This document shows positions 34,697 to 42,688 of a DNA stretch of 64,000 nt, piece after piece. Each line of letters opens with the position of its first letter. The first letter of the stretch is position 1. The notes under the pieces are model-generated. The model made no database searches. It saw only the letters and a list, made by a program, of their open reading frames with translations, and was not told the origin of the DNA. A program made the translations under genes and the position numbers. Where the stretch lies: the NCBI RefSeq assembly GCF_900753045.1, contig NZ_CAADXO010000073.1:1-64000 (forward strand), given 5' to 3'. This stretch comes from an uncultured Phascolarctobacterium sp. GTDB lineage: Bacteria > Bacillota > Negativicutes > Acidaminococcales > Acidaminococcaceae.

Positions 34697-35683
34697 ATGA
34701 GGCAGATTGCGCCTGCAGTCTACAAGCTGCGCAAAACAATTAAAAATTTGCTGCAGCCTGAGGCTCATTACTTGCTGGCGGTGAGCGGCGGTGCCGATTC
34801 TCTGGCTCTGGCACATGCCTGTGCTGCCTTGGCAGCGCAGGGCTGGGGAAGCTACAGCGTCTGTCACGTTGAGCACGGGCTTCGTGGTGCAGAGGCGCTG
34901 CGCGACATGCAGGCTGTGCAGCGTGCCTGCAAGGCTTGGGGACTGCCCTGCTTTACAGAGCATGTGCAGGCTGCAGCCTATGCGGCGCAGAACCGCCTCT
35001 CTACCGAAGATGCTGCACGCCGCCTGCGTTATGCAACGCTTAGGCGCATAGCGGCACAGCAGGGCGCTGCGGCGATTGTTACGGCGCATCACGAGGGTGA
35101 TCAGGCGGAAACGCTGCTCTTAAGATTGTTGCGTGGCGCAGGATTGCAGGGACTTGCCGGAATGCGGGCGCAGCAGGGCGATATCATCAGGCCGCTGCTG
35201 ACGCTGCCGAAAAGCCTGCTGGAGGAATACTGCAGCGCAGAAGGTATTGCAGTCTGCTACGACAGCACCAACGCTGATACGGCGTATACGCGCAATCGTG
35301 TACGTCTGGAGCTTGTGCCGTATCTGGAGCGCAGTTTCAACCACAATGTGGTGCCGACGTTGGCGCGTACTGCCGCCTTGCTGGCGCAGGATGCGGAATG
35401 TCTGGAGCAAATGGCTGATGCTGCTTACAGGCAGCTGGCGCGTAGGCAGGAGAATGCTGTCAGTTTGCCGGTGACGCAGCTTACAGCGCTGCACAGTGCC
35501 GTAAGGCTGAGAGTATTGCGACGCGCGTATTTCGAGCTGGGCGGCGAGGAGCTGTCCTTCGAGCGTAGTCAGTCCATTGATGCGTTGCTGCTCCGGCGCA
35601 GCGGCGGCAAGCTTATCCAGCTGCCACAGGGAATAAACGTAGTCTATAAAAACAAACAGCTTATTTTTATTAAAATAATATAA
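34697..35683 (+). CDS. tilS: tRNA(Ile)-lysidine synthetase
   Basis: A 328-residue PP-loop ATPase that converts the CAU anticodon wobble C of tRNA-Ile to lysidine. It has the P-loop Ser-Gly-Gly-Ala-Asp-Ser near 33-38, His-Val-Glu-His-Gly-Leu-Arg-Gly near 57-64, and Ala-His-His-Glu-Gly-Asp-Gln-Ala-Glu-Thr near 130-139. It is shorter than the ~430-470-residue E. coli and Bacillus enzymes and appears to lack the distal C-terminal domain, resembling the short Aquifex form. hpt follows after 20 nt, matching the usual tilS-hpt-ftsH order. Confidence 0.92.
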   Translation: MRQIAPAVYKLRKTIKNLLQPEAHYLLAVSGGADSLALAHACAALAAQGWGSYSVCHVEHGLRGAEALRDMQAVQRACKAWGLPCFTEHVQAAAYAAQNRLSTEDAARRLRYATLRRIAAQQGAAAIVTAHHEGDQAETLLLRLLRGAGLQGLAGMRAQQGDIIRPLLTLPKSLLEEYCSAEGIAVCYDSTNADTAYTRNRVRLELVPYLERSFNHNVVPTLARTAALLAQDAECLEQMADAAYRQLARRQENAVSLPVTQLTALHSAVRLRVLRRAYFELGGEELSFERSQSIDALLLRRSGGKLIQLPQGINVVYKNKQLIFIKII

Positions 35684-35703
35684 AGTATAAGGAGAATGGA
35701 AAA

Positions 35704-36246
35704 ATGCATGACGATATTAAGACAGTTTTGCTGACCAAAGAAGAAATTGATGCCCGCGTACAGGAAATGGGCAAGCAGATTGCTGCCGATTATGCAGGCA
35801 AGGAGCTTGTTGTCATTGTGCTGCTGAAGGGTGCTGCCTGGTTTGCTACCGACCTGACCCGCGCTATTGATATGCCGCTGCGCGTAGACTTCATGGTTGC
35901 TTCTTCCTATGGCAACGGAACCAGCACCAGCGGTAGCGTTAAGGTTAAGCTTGATGTCAGCGAGGATATCAAGGGCAAGGACGTGCTGGTAATCGATGAT
36001 ATCATTGACAGCGGCGTTACTTTTGCTTCTATCACCGATATGCTGCGTCACTACAAGCCCGCAACTCTGAAAACCGCTGCTCTGTGCGACAAGGCCGAGC
36101 GCCGTATAAACGGTCTGGAGGCTGATTACGTAGGCTTTAAAATTCCTGACGAATTCGTTGTAGGCTACGGTCTGGATTATGCAGGTGATTACCGTAATCT
36201 GCCGTTTATCGGCATTCTGAAGCCTGCCGTATACGCACGCAAATAA
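35704..36246 (+). CDS. hpt: Hypoxanthine phosphoribosyltransferase
   Basis: A 180-residue purine salvage enzyme making IMP and GMP from hypoxanthine or guanine and PRPP. The PRPP-binding motif Val-Leu-Val-Ile-Asp-Asp-Ile-Ile-Asp-Ser-Gly is near 97-107, and the flexible-loop segment Ser-Ser-Tyr-Gly lies near 66-69. AAGGAGAATG precedes the start. It is co-transcribed with tilS. It has its usual position upstream of ftsH. Confidence 0.95.
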   Translation: MHDDIKTVLLTKEEIDARVQEMGKQIAADYAGKELVVIVLLKGAAWFATDLTRAIDMPLRVDFMVASSYGNGTSTSGSVKVKLDVSEDIKGKDVLVIDDIIDSGVTFASITDMLRHYKPATLKTAALCDKAERRINGLEADYVGFKIPDEFVVGYGLDYAGDYRNLPFIGILKPAVYARK

Positions 36247-36270
36247 AAGCCTATAAATTGCATAAAACAG

Positions 36271-36299
36271 TTGCTAGTTTTTCCTATCTATAATATAAT
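36271..36299 (+). promoter_or_regulatory. Promoter of ftsH
   Basis: -35 TTGCTA (36271-36276), 17-bp spacer and -10 TATAAT (36294-36299). Confidence 0.75.
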
Positions 36300-36335
36300 A
36301 AAATATTATGAGCTAAGTGGAAGGAGGCTACGTGC

Positions 36336-38291
36336 TTGAATAAATTTTTTAAGAACGTACTTTTTTATCTGCTGATTATCATGGTAATTATCTGGATGTT
36401 TGACCTTTACGGTGAAAAGAATTCGAAGCCTGCCGATATAAGCTATACCAGCTTTATGCAGCATGTACAGCAGGACGAAATCAAACAGGTAACTATTGTT
36501 GATAACGTTATCAGCGGTAAATTAAAGGATGGCAAGGAATTTTCTACCGTTGCGCCTAATGACAGCAAGCTGGTAGAAAAGCTGGAAGCAAAGAAAGTAG
36601 ACATTAAGGCAGAGCTGCCGCCGCAACCGCCTTGGTGGATGAGCATTCTCAGCTCTATTTTGCCGATGCTGATTATCGTAGGCCTGTGGTTCATGCTGAT
36701 GAATCAGGGCGGTGCCGGCGGCGGTAAGGTGATGAACTTTGGCAAGAGCCGTGCGCGTCGCTACGATGAGGAAAAACTGAAGATAACCTTTAAGGATGTT
36801 GCCGGTGCTGATGAAGCCAAGCAGGAGCTGGAAGAGGTTGTCGAATTTCTGAAGCATCCGCAGAAGTATAATGACCTGGGAGCTAAGATTCCTAAAGGTG
36901 TTTTGCTCTATGGCCCTCCGGGTACAGGCAAAACCTTGTTGGCGAAGGCGGTTGCCGGTGAAGCGGGAGTTCCGTTCTTCAGCATTTCCGGTTCTGACTT
37001 TGTAGAAATGTTTGTCGGTGTAGGCGCTTCGCGTGTACGCGACCTGTTCGACCAGGCAAAGAAAAGTGCACCCTGCATCGTATTTATCGATGAGATTGAT
37101 GCTGTAGGCCGTCAGCGCGGCGCAGGTCTTGGCGGTGGCCATGACGAGCGCGAGCAGACTCTGAACCAATTACTGGTTGAGATGGACGGTTTCAGCGCTA
37201 ACGAAGGCATTATTATGATTGCCGCAACCAACCGTCCGGATATTCTGGACCCGGCGCTGCTGCGTCCCGGCCGTTTCGACCGCCAGATTGTAGTAGACCG
37301 TCCGGATATCAAGGGACGTACCGAAATCCTGAAGGTACATGTTAAGGGCAAACCCGTGGGTCCGGATGTAAATCTGGATGTAATCGCTCAGCGTACCCCC
37401 GGCTTTACCGGTGCTGATTTATCCAACCTGGTTAATGAAGCAGCGCTGCTGACTGCCCGCAAGGACAAGAAAGCCATCAATATGCCGGAAATGGAAGAAG
37501 CTGCCGAGCGTGTTATCATGGGACCGGAGCGCAAGAGCCGTGTCATCAGTGATAAGGAAAAACGCCTGACTGCTTACCATGAAGGCGGTCATACTATCGT
37601 TGGTATGCTGCTTGAGCACACTGACCCTGTACATAAGGTTACTATCATTCCGCGTGGCCGTGCCGGTGGTTATACCCTGAGCCTGCCTAAGGAAGATAAG
37701 TATTATGCAACCCGCAGCGAAATGCTTGATGAGCTGAAGGTGTTGCTGGGTGGCCGTGTTGCTGAAGCTCTGGTGCTGAAGGAAATCTCCAGCGGTGCCA
37801 GCAATGATCTGCAGCGTGCAACTCAACTGGCACGCCAGATGATTTGCGAATACGGCATGAGCGAGAACATCGGTCCTGTAACCTTCGGCCATCGTCAGGA
37901 TCAGGTATTCCTGGGACGTGACATTGCCCGCGACAAGGATTACAGTGAAGAAGTGGCAGCCGAAATTGATAAAGAGGTACGCTCCTTTATGGAAGATGCC
38001 TATGCTGCTACCGAAAAGCTGCTGTCCGACAATATCGACAAGCTGCATGTGATCGCTAAAGCTCTGATGGAGAAGGAAACTCTGGAAGAGGAAGAAATCA
38101 ACCAGCTTGTAAAATACGGTCATATCCTTACCGCAGAAGAAAAGCTGCAATTAGTACAGCAATCTGTTGTGGATGAGGAAACCGCTGCTGCTCCCGCTGC
38201 CGAAGCTGACGTAAAGGCTGAAGCGCCTGCTGCCGAAGCAGATGCACCGAAAGCCGTTGCGAATGCAGACGAAGAAGCACCAAAAGAATAA
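36336..38291 (+). CDS. ftsH: ATP-dependent zinc metalloprotease FtsH
   Basis: A 651-residue membrane-bound AAA+ protease that degrades misfolded membrane proteins and regulators. Two N-terminal spans (about 5-24 and 103-122) flank an extracytoplasmic domain. Walker A Gly-Pro-Pro-Gly-Thr-Gly-Lys-Thr is near 192-199, and the zinc site His-Glu-Gly-Gly-His is near 415-419, with Gly in place of the usual Ala of HEAGH. The C-terminus is an Ala/Glu/Asp-rich tail. The start is TTG at 36336, eight bases after AAGGAGG, with no alternative in-frame ATG. Confidence 0.96.
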   Translation: MNKFFKNVLFYLLIIMVIIWMFDLYGEKNSKPADISYTSFMQHVQQDEIKQVTIVDNVISGKLKDGKEFSTVAPNDSKLVEKLEAKKVDIKAELPPQPPWWMSILSSILPMLIIVGLWFMLMNQGGAGGGKVMNFGKSRARRYDEEKLKITFKDVAGADEAKQELEEVVEFLKHPQKYNDLGAKIPKGVLLYGPPGTGKTLLAKAVAGEAGVPFFSISGSDFVEMFVGVGASRVRDLFDQAKKSAPCIVFIDEIDAVGRQRGAGLGGGHDEREQTLNQLLVEMDGFSANEGIIMIAATNRPDILDPALLRPGRFDRQIVVDRPDIKGRTEILKVHVKGKPVGPDVNLDVIAQRTPGFTGADLSNLVNEAALLTARKDKKAINMPEMEEAAERVIMGPERKSRVISDKEKRLTAYHEGGHTIVGMLLEHTDPVHKVTIIPRGRAGGYTLSLPKEDKYYATRSEMLDELKVLLGGRVAEALVLKEISSGASNDLQRATQLARQMICEYGMSENIGPVTFGHRQDQVFLGRDIARDKDYSEEVAAEIDKEVRSFMEDAYAATEKLLSDNIDKLHVIAKALMEKETLEEEEINQLVKYGHILTAEEKLQLVQQSVVDEETAAAPAAEADVKAEAPAAEADAPKAVANADEEAPKE

Positions 38292-38303
38292 TAGCAAAAA
38301 ATT

Positions 38304-38338
38304 AACGCTCGCGTTCGAAAGAACGCGGGCGTTTTTTT
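38304..38338 (+). terminator. Terminator after ftsH
   Basis: Stem AACGCtCGCGTTC-gaaa-GAACGCGgGCGTT with a GAAA tetraloop, followed by T5 or more. Confidence 0.9.
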
Positions 38339-38414
38339 GCTTTTCGCATATATAATTTTCACTCCGCATGTTCCACACACTCTAAGCCGCGCCCGACCGG
38401 AATCCTGCGCGCGG

Positions 38415-38457
38415 CCAAAGGAACTTTTGGTTACTTTTCCTTCCATGGAAAAGTAAC
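38415..38457. repeat. Adjacent palindromes, possible dispersed intergenic repeat
   Basis: CCAAA / TTTGG (38415-38419, 38426-38430) abuts GTTACTTTTCC / GGAAAAGTAAC (38430-38440, 38447-38457). The second is a perfect 11-bp stem ending 4 bp from the lysR stop codon, with no T-run on either strand. The form resembles short palindromic intergenic repeats, but only one copy is in this window. Confidence 0.45.
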
Positions 38458-38461
38458 AAGC

Positions 38462-39343
38462 TTAAATCCTCTTGCGGAAAAACTCCAAAAACCCCTCCGC
38501 CGCAGGCGATAATTTATGCTCCTTACTCCAATATAACGTCTGATCAAAATGCAGCTTCTCATCAACAAGCTGCTGCCGCACCATCTCCTGCGGCAGCGCA
38601 TCACCATCCAGCGCCGCAACAACCGCAACTCCCAGCCCGCTTGTCGCAAAGGTAAGCGCACTCTCCGCTGTAGTAGCAATAAAAGCAACATTCGGCTTAA
38701 CCGCATAATCCTTAAACACATTGCGCAAAAGCGCATAGCTGCCATAATTACAGCACAAGGGCACACCTGCCAAATCCTCCGGCGAAAGCATGCTTTTACC
38801 TGCCCACGGAATCGTAAATCCGGCATTATAGAAAGCATAAAAATTCTCCCGCTGCACCTTGATAGTAGCAAAATTGTGCGCTGCAGGCAGCGGCGCATTG
38901 GCAAAGGCAAAATCAATGCTGCCTGCCTCCAGCTGCTGCTGCTGCTGCTCTACCGTAGCATCATGAAACTGATAGCTGATACCGGGATTTTCCTTGGCAA
39001 AGGGAATAAGATAGCTGCGCAGGAAATAGTCGGTACGCACGTGTGACACGCTGAAGCGTAGCGTACCTGCGGCACGCCTGCCGAAGGCCTGCATACGCAG
39101 GCTGATATCATCTTCCGTATTGCACAGCTGACGTGCCTGCTGCAAAAAGGTTTCGCCTGCTTCCGTCAGTTCAATGTGGCGCTTACCGCGCTGCATTTTG
39201 AAAAGCTGCACACCATAATTCCTTTCGATAGCCTTCATCTGCGCACTGAGCGCGGGCTGTACGATGCCAAGACGTTTTGCTGCGGCGCTGAGATTACCTG
39301 TTTCGGCAACAGTGATAAAGTTTCTGTAAAAAGCGAAATCCAT
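38462..39343 (-). CDS. LysR-family regulator
   Basis: A 293-residue LysR-type regulator: helix-turn-helix at residues 1-60 (Gly-Asn-Leu-Ser-Ala-Ala-Ala-Lys-Arg-Leu; Gln-Pro-Ala-Leu-Ser-Ala-Gln), effector domain from about 90. It is divergent from the anion transporter gene with palindromes in the shared 144-bp region, so it probably regulates that transporter and itself. The effector could be the transported carboxylate, which is inference. Confidence 0.88.
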   Translation of the reverse strand: MDFAFYRNFITVAETGNLSAAAKRLGIVQPALSAQMKAIERNYGVQLFKMQRGKRHIELTEAGETFLQQARQLCNTEDDISLRMQAFGRRAAGTLRFSVSHVRTDYFLRSYLIPFAKENPGISYQFHDATVEQQQQQLEAGSIDFAFANAPLPAAHNFATIKVQRENFYAFYNAGFTIPWAGKSMLSPEDLAGVPLCCNYGSYALLRNVFKDYAVKPNVAFIATTAESALTFATSGLGVAVVAALDGDALPQEMVRQQLVDEKLHFDQTLYWSKEHKLSPAAEGFLEFFRKRI

Positions 39344-39373
39344 AGCAGTATCTCCTTAAAATATCAAAAAATA

Positions 39374-39388
39374 TGATTATAATAATCA
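39374..39388. promoter_or_regulatory. Candidate LysR operator TGATTAT-A-ATAATCA
   Basis: A perfect 15-bp inverted repeat in the lysR/transporter intergenic region, close to the lysR start. Confidence 0.4.
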
Positions 39389-39400
39389 AAATAAAGTCTT

Positions 39401-39435
39401 TTACTTAATTATAGAACGGGAGTAGAATTAAGTAA
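39401..39435. promoter_or_regulatory. Candidate operator TTACTTAATT-N15-AATTAAGTAA
   Basis: Perfect 10-bp arms separated by 15 bp, between the divergent lysR and transporter genes. A second stem AAATAGAAG / CTTCTATTT (39442-39464) follows and would lie in the transporter 5' leader. Confidence 0.4.
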
Positions 39436-39487
39436 ATGCAAAAATAGAAGGCAAACTTCTATTTAACTCGGAGAGGAAGCAGTTATT

Positions 39488-40900
39488 ATGAAAAAACACC
39501 GTTCGTTGAATGTTTTGTCAGGACCGTTACTTTTTCTGCTTGTCCTGCTTATACTGGCACCTGTAATTGAATTTAAGCAGGCGGCCGCCATTGCTACGAT
39601 TTTCTGGATGGGCCTGTGGTGGGTGCTGCGTCCGGTAAATATCGCCGTAACCTCGCTACTGCCGATTCCGCTGAACGCCATCTTCGGCATGGTACCGATG
39701 GACGGTATTATCAGCAAATACTTTTCGGAAATCGTCGTGCTGCTGGTCGGCAGTGATCTTATCAGCCTGGTGTGGGAAAAAACACATCTTGATAAGCGTC
39801 TGGCGATTAAAAGTCTTTGCGGATTGGGAACATCGATGCGCGAGCAGATATGCGTCTGGCTGGTTGCTTCAACGCTGCTGTCTATCTTTTTGCCCAACGT
39901 TGTTGTGGTTATGATTCTTTTGCCGGTGGCTGTAAGCATGCTGCGTTTTTTAGGGCAGCAGCAGATTACCAATAATCCCGTAGCAACGCCGATTCTGTTG
40001 GCCATCGTCTGGGGCGCAGGCTTCGGCGGTTTCGGTTCACCATTGGGCAGCAGTTCCAACCTGGTAGCAATCAGCTATCTGGAAAAGCTCACGGGACACG
40101 AATTCATGTATGTAGATTGGGTTATCCGCTTTCTGCCGTTGCTTTTCATCATTATGCTGCTCATTCTGGCTTATCTGCTGCATTTGCCGCTGCCTGTTAA
40201 ACGTCTTGACGGTGGCAAGGAATATTTCCGTGCTGCTTATGCCAAGCTCGGGCCGATGAGCCGTGGCGAAAAATTAGGTCTGTGGCTTTTTATTCTCGCA
40301 ACAGGCTTAGCCTTCGTACGTCCGCTTTATGTGCAGTATCTGCCGCTGATGAAGCCTGCCTATGTTTTCTTTACCTTCGGTATGCTCACCTTTATGCTGC
40401 GCAACGAAACAGGCCAACTGCTCCTTACATGGCGTGAGGCTGAAAAGGGCATCATGTGGGGTATGATTTTCCTTTTTTCCGGCGGTCTGGCATTAGGCCA
40501 GCTGATTACGAAAACCGGTGCGGCAACTCAGATTGCTAAGGTAATTACACTGCTGCCGTTAGGCGGCGGTTGGGAAACGATGTTCAGCCTGACGCTCTTT
40601 GCCACCTTCCTGACGGAAATCAGCAGTAATACCGCGGCGGCTTCTATCTCAATTCCGGTAGTACAAAGCATTTCGCAGCAGCTGGGGCTGAAGCCCATTC
40701 CTTATATCCTGACCTCGATTGTTGCTGTCAACTGTGCTTTTATTCTACCGGTCAGCACACGTGCCGTTGGTGTAACCTACGGTCTGAACCCTGATGATTT
40801 GCTGAAAAACGGCCTCAAGCTCTCAATAATCTGCATGCTGCTCGTCAGTGCGCTTGGCTGTATCTGCATGCATTGCTGGAGTCTTTTCAACCATCTTTAA
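39488..40900 (+). CDS. DASS/SLC13-family anion transporter
   Basis: A 470-residue polytopic membrane protein of the divalent anion:sodium symporter family, which moves dicarboxylates, citrate-like acids or sulfate. The C-terminal Ser-Asn-Thr signature is present (Glu-Ile-Ser-Ser-Asn-Thr-Ala-Ala-Ala near 377-385). The N-terminal partner motif is altered to Leu-Pro-Asn-Val-Val, so Na+ coordination may differ. About eleven to twelve spans. It is divergent from a LysR gene. Substrate not determinable; dicarboxylates are the likeliest. Confidence 0.85.
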   Translation: MKKHRSLNVLSGPLLFLLVLLILAPVIEFKQAAAIATIFWMGLWWVLRPVNIAVTSLLPIPLNAIFGMVPMDGIISKYFSEIVVLLVGSDLISLVWEKTHLDKRLAIKSLCGLGTSMREQICVWLVASTLLSIFLPNVVVVMILLPVAVSMLRFLGQQQITNNPVATPILLAIVWGAGFGGFGSPLGSSSNLVAISYLEKLTGHEFMYVDWVIRFLPLLFIIMLLILAYLLHLPLPVKRLDGGKEYFRAAYAKLGPMSRGEKLGLWLFILATGLAFVRPLYVQYLPLMKPAYVFFTFGMLTFMLRNETGQLLLTWREAEKGIMWGMIFLFSGGLALGQLITKTGAATQIAKVITLLPLGGGWETMFSLTLFATFLTEISSNTAAASISIPVVQSISQQLGLKPIPYILTSIVAVNCAFILPVSTRAVGVTYGLNPDDLLKNGLKLSIICMLLVSALGCICMHCWSLFNHL

Positions 40901-40916
40901 AGAAGCCTTCTTTGTT

Positions 40917-40957
40917 TACTCCCTTGTCATTGCTGGGATGCCGGGGGAGTACTTTTT
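40917..40957 (+). terminator. Terminator after anion transporter
   Basis: TACTCCC / GGGGAGTA stem with an internal bulged region, followed by CTTTTTG. Confidence 0.65.
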
Positions 40958-41057
40958 GTATGGAATTGTGAAGAAGTATGCTTGAAAATGATGCAAAACA
41001 GCGGAAAAAAGAGGAAAATAGATTTTTTTTGTAAAATTGCTGATTTTAGTGCATTTT

Positions 41058-41087
41058 TTGCTATACAAACACGGTTTTTTGTAGTAA
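41058..41087 (+). promoter_or_regulatory. Probable promoter of amino acid permease
   Basis: -35 TTGCTA (41058-41063), 18-bp spacer and -10 TAGTAA (41082-41087). A GGAAC-GGAAG-GTTCC hairpin follows in the leader near 41112-41126. Confidence 0.45.
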
Positions 41088-41161
41088 AATCATATCACAA
41101 GAATTTTGGCGGAACGGAAGGTTCCACACATATGCTCAAGAAAGGTTGTGTTATTAAGGTA

Positions 41162-42559
41162 ATGAACGAGCAATCCATGAATAGAAGTTTAAAGAACAGA
41201 CACTTACAGATGATTTCTTTAGGTGGCATCATCGGCAGCTGTTATTTTTTAGGTGCCGGATATGCGATTGAGCAGGCCGGACCTGCTATTATCCTTTCTT
41301 ATCTTTTTGGCGGTGCAATCGTCTTATGCGTTATGCTGTGCCTGGCGGAGCTGGCTGTAGCTAAGCCTATTTCCGGTTCCTTTGTTACCTACGCACGTGA
41401 GAATATATCCTCAACCTGGGCTTGTGGCGTTGGCTGGGCCTATTGGCTGAACTGGATGGCTTACGTGCCGTCTGAAATGATTGCTGCGGGTATCATTATG
41501 AACAATTTTGTACCTGCCGTCAGTCAACTGTGGTGGGCAATTCTTTTTGGCCTGCTGGTGACTGTAATTAACCTTTTTCATGTCGATAATTTCGGTGAAA
41601 GCGAATTTTGGCTTTCCATTATCAAAATTGCTGCCCTTGTGGGCTTCTGCGGCGTTGCCGGTTTAATAGTCTGCGGTCTTGTCGGTGACCAGGGCTATTT
41701 AGGCGCTAAGGTGCTGCTGAGCCAGGGCGGTTTTGCTCCCCAGGGATATTGGCCGATTGTGCTGACCATGGTTATTATTCTGGTTAACTTCCAGGGTACC
41801 GAAATCATCGGTCTGGCTGCGGGCGAATGCAAGGATCCTGCTAAAAGCATTCCTATTGCGGTTCGCAATGTTTCCTGGCGTGTCATTGCTTTATATATCA
41901 TTCCTATTACATTATTGCTGTCCATTATGCCGTGGGATAAGGCCAGCCTGAAGGAGAGCGTATTTGCCGCTGCTTTGGCGGAATACGGCTTTGACGGCTT
42001 AGCCTCTGCGATTGCCTTTGTAGTGCTGGTTGCAGGCGTTTCCTGCGCCAACTCCGGTCTGTACGGCGGTGCTCGTGCGCTGCATGCACTGGCTCGTATG
42101 GATATGGCACCGGCGTTCTTGGGCAAGCTCAATAAAAACGGTATGCCGCAGAATTCCATTATCGTTTCTGTGTGCGCCTGCTGGGCAGTTATCGTTTTCT
42201 ACACCTTTAATCCTGATTCTACACTGTATACTTATTTGCTGGCAGTATCCGGCTTTACCGGAGCGATGGCTTGGATTTCCATTTGCTGGAGCCAATATAA
42301 TTTCCGCCGCCGTCTGATTGCCGAAGGCAAGGAAGATACTCTGAAATATAAAACACCGTTCTTCCCGTATGTTACGCATTTCGGTATCTGGTCGCAGGTT
42401 TTCTGCCTGGCAGTAATTGCTTTGACACCTGATTTACGTCAGACGCTGTACGCCGGTGTACCGATGCTGGTAGTGCCGATGCTGTGCTATCGTTGGCGCA
42501 AGCATCAAAAGAGCTTGCTTCAGACTAAAACTCAGGTAGCAATGGCTCATAAATCTTAA
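41162..42559 (+). CDS. APC-family amino acid permease
   Basis: A polytopic transporter of about 465 residues in the amino acid-polyamine-organocation superfamily, near the LysP/GabP group. The opening Asn-Arg-His-Leu-Gln-Met-Ile-Ser-Leu-Gly-Gly-Ile-Ile-Gly-Ser matches the conserved first helix, and Asn-Phe-Gln-Gly-Thr-Glu-Ile-Ile-Gly-Leu-Ala-Ala-Gly-Glu matches helix 6. About twelve spans. The start is uncertain: ATG 41162 fits homologues, ATG 41132 is possible, and the longer frame to 40982 runs through the promoter. Substrate not determinable. Confidence 0.85.
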   Translation: MNEQSMNRSLKNRHLQMISLGGIIGSCYFLGAGYAIEQAGPAIILSYLFGGAIVLCVMLCLAELAVAKPISGSFVTYARENISSTWACGVGWAYWLNWMAYVPSEMIAAGIIMNNFVPAVSQLWWAILFGLLVTVINLFHVDNFGESEFWLSIIKIAALVGFCGVAGLIVCGLVGDQGYLGAKVLLSQGGFAPQGYWPIVLTMVIILVNFQGTEIIGLAAGECKDPAKSIPIAVRNVSWRVIALYIIPITLLLSIMPWDKASLKESVFAAALAEYGFDGLASAIAFVVLVAGVSCANSGLYGGARALHALARMDMAPAFLGKLNKNGMPQNSIIVSVCACWAVIVFYTFNPDSTLYTYLLAVSGFTGAMAWISICWSQYNFRRRLIAEGKEDTLKYKTPFFPYVTHFGIWSQVFCLAVIALTPDLRQTLYAGVPMLVVPMLCYRWRKHQKSLLQTKTQVAMAHKS

Positions 42560-42568
42560 AAGTATATG

Positions 42569-42600
42569 GAGGTTGCCGCAGATGCGGCAGCCTCTTTTTA
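42569..42600 (+). terminator. Terminator after amino acid permease
   Basis: GAGGtTGCCGC-agat-GCGGCAgCCTC followed by T5. Confidence 0.85.
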
Positions 42601-42637
42601 TGTAATGCACGAAAATATAAGAATATAACAGAGCCTT

Positions 42638-42666
42638 TTGAGTATAATGCCGGAAGGTGTTATAAT
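42638..42666 (+). promoter_or_regulatory. Promoter of the ABC-F/tadA operon
   Basis: -35 TTGAGT (42638-42643), 17-bp spacer and -10 TATAAT (42661-42666). Confidence 0.75.
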
Positions 42667-42688
42667 AGTTGTTAAAAGGAGAATGGTT

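Noticed and set aside
40982..41161. Extended N-terminus of the amino acid permease
   Set aside because: The extension runs through the inferred promoter and leader, is Phe/Lys-rich and is not matched by permease families, whose first helix begins shortly after residue 61 of this frame.
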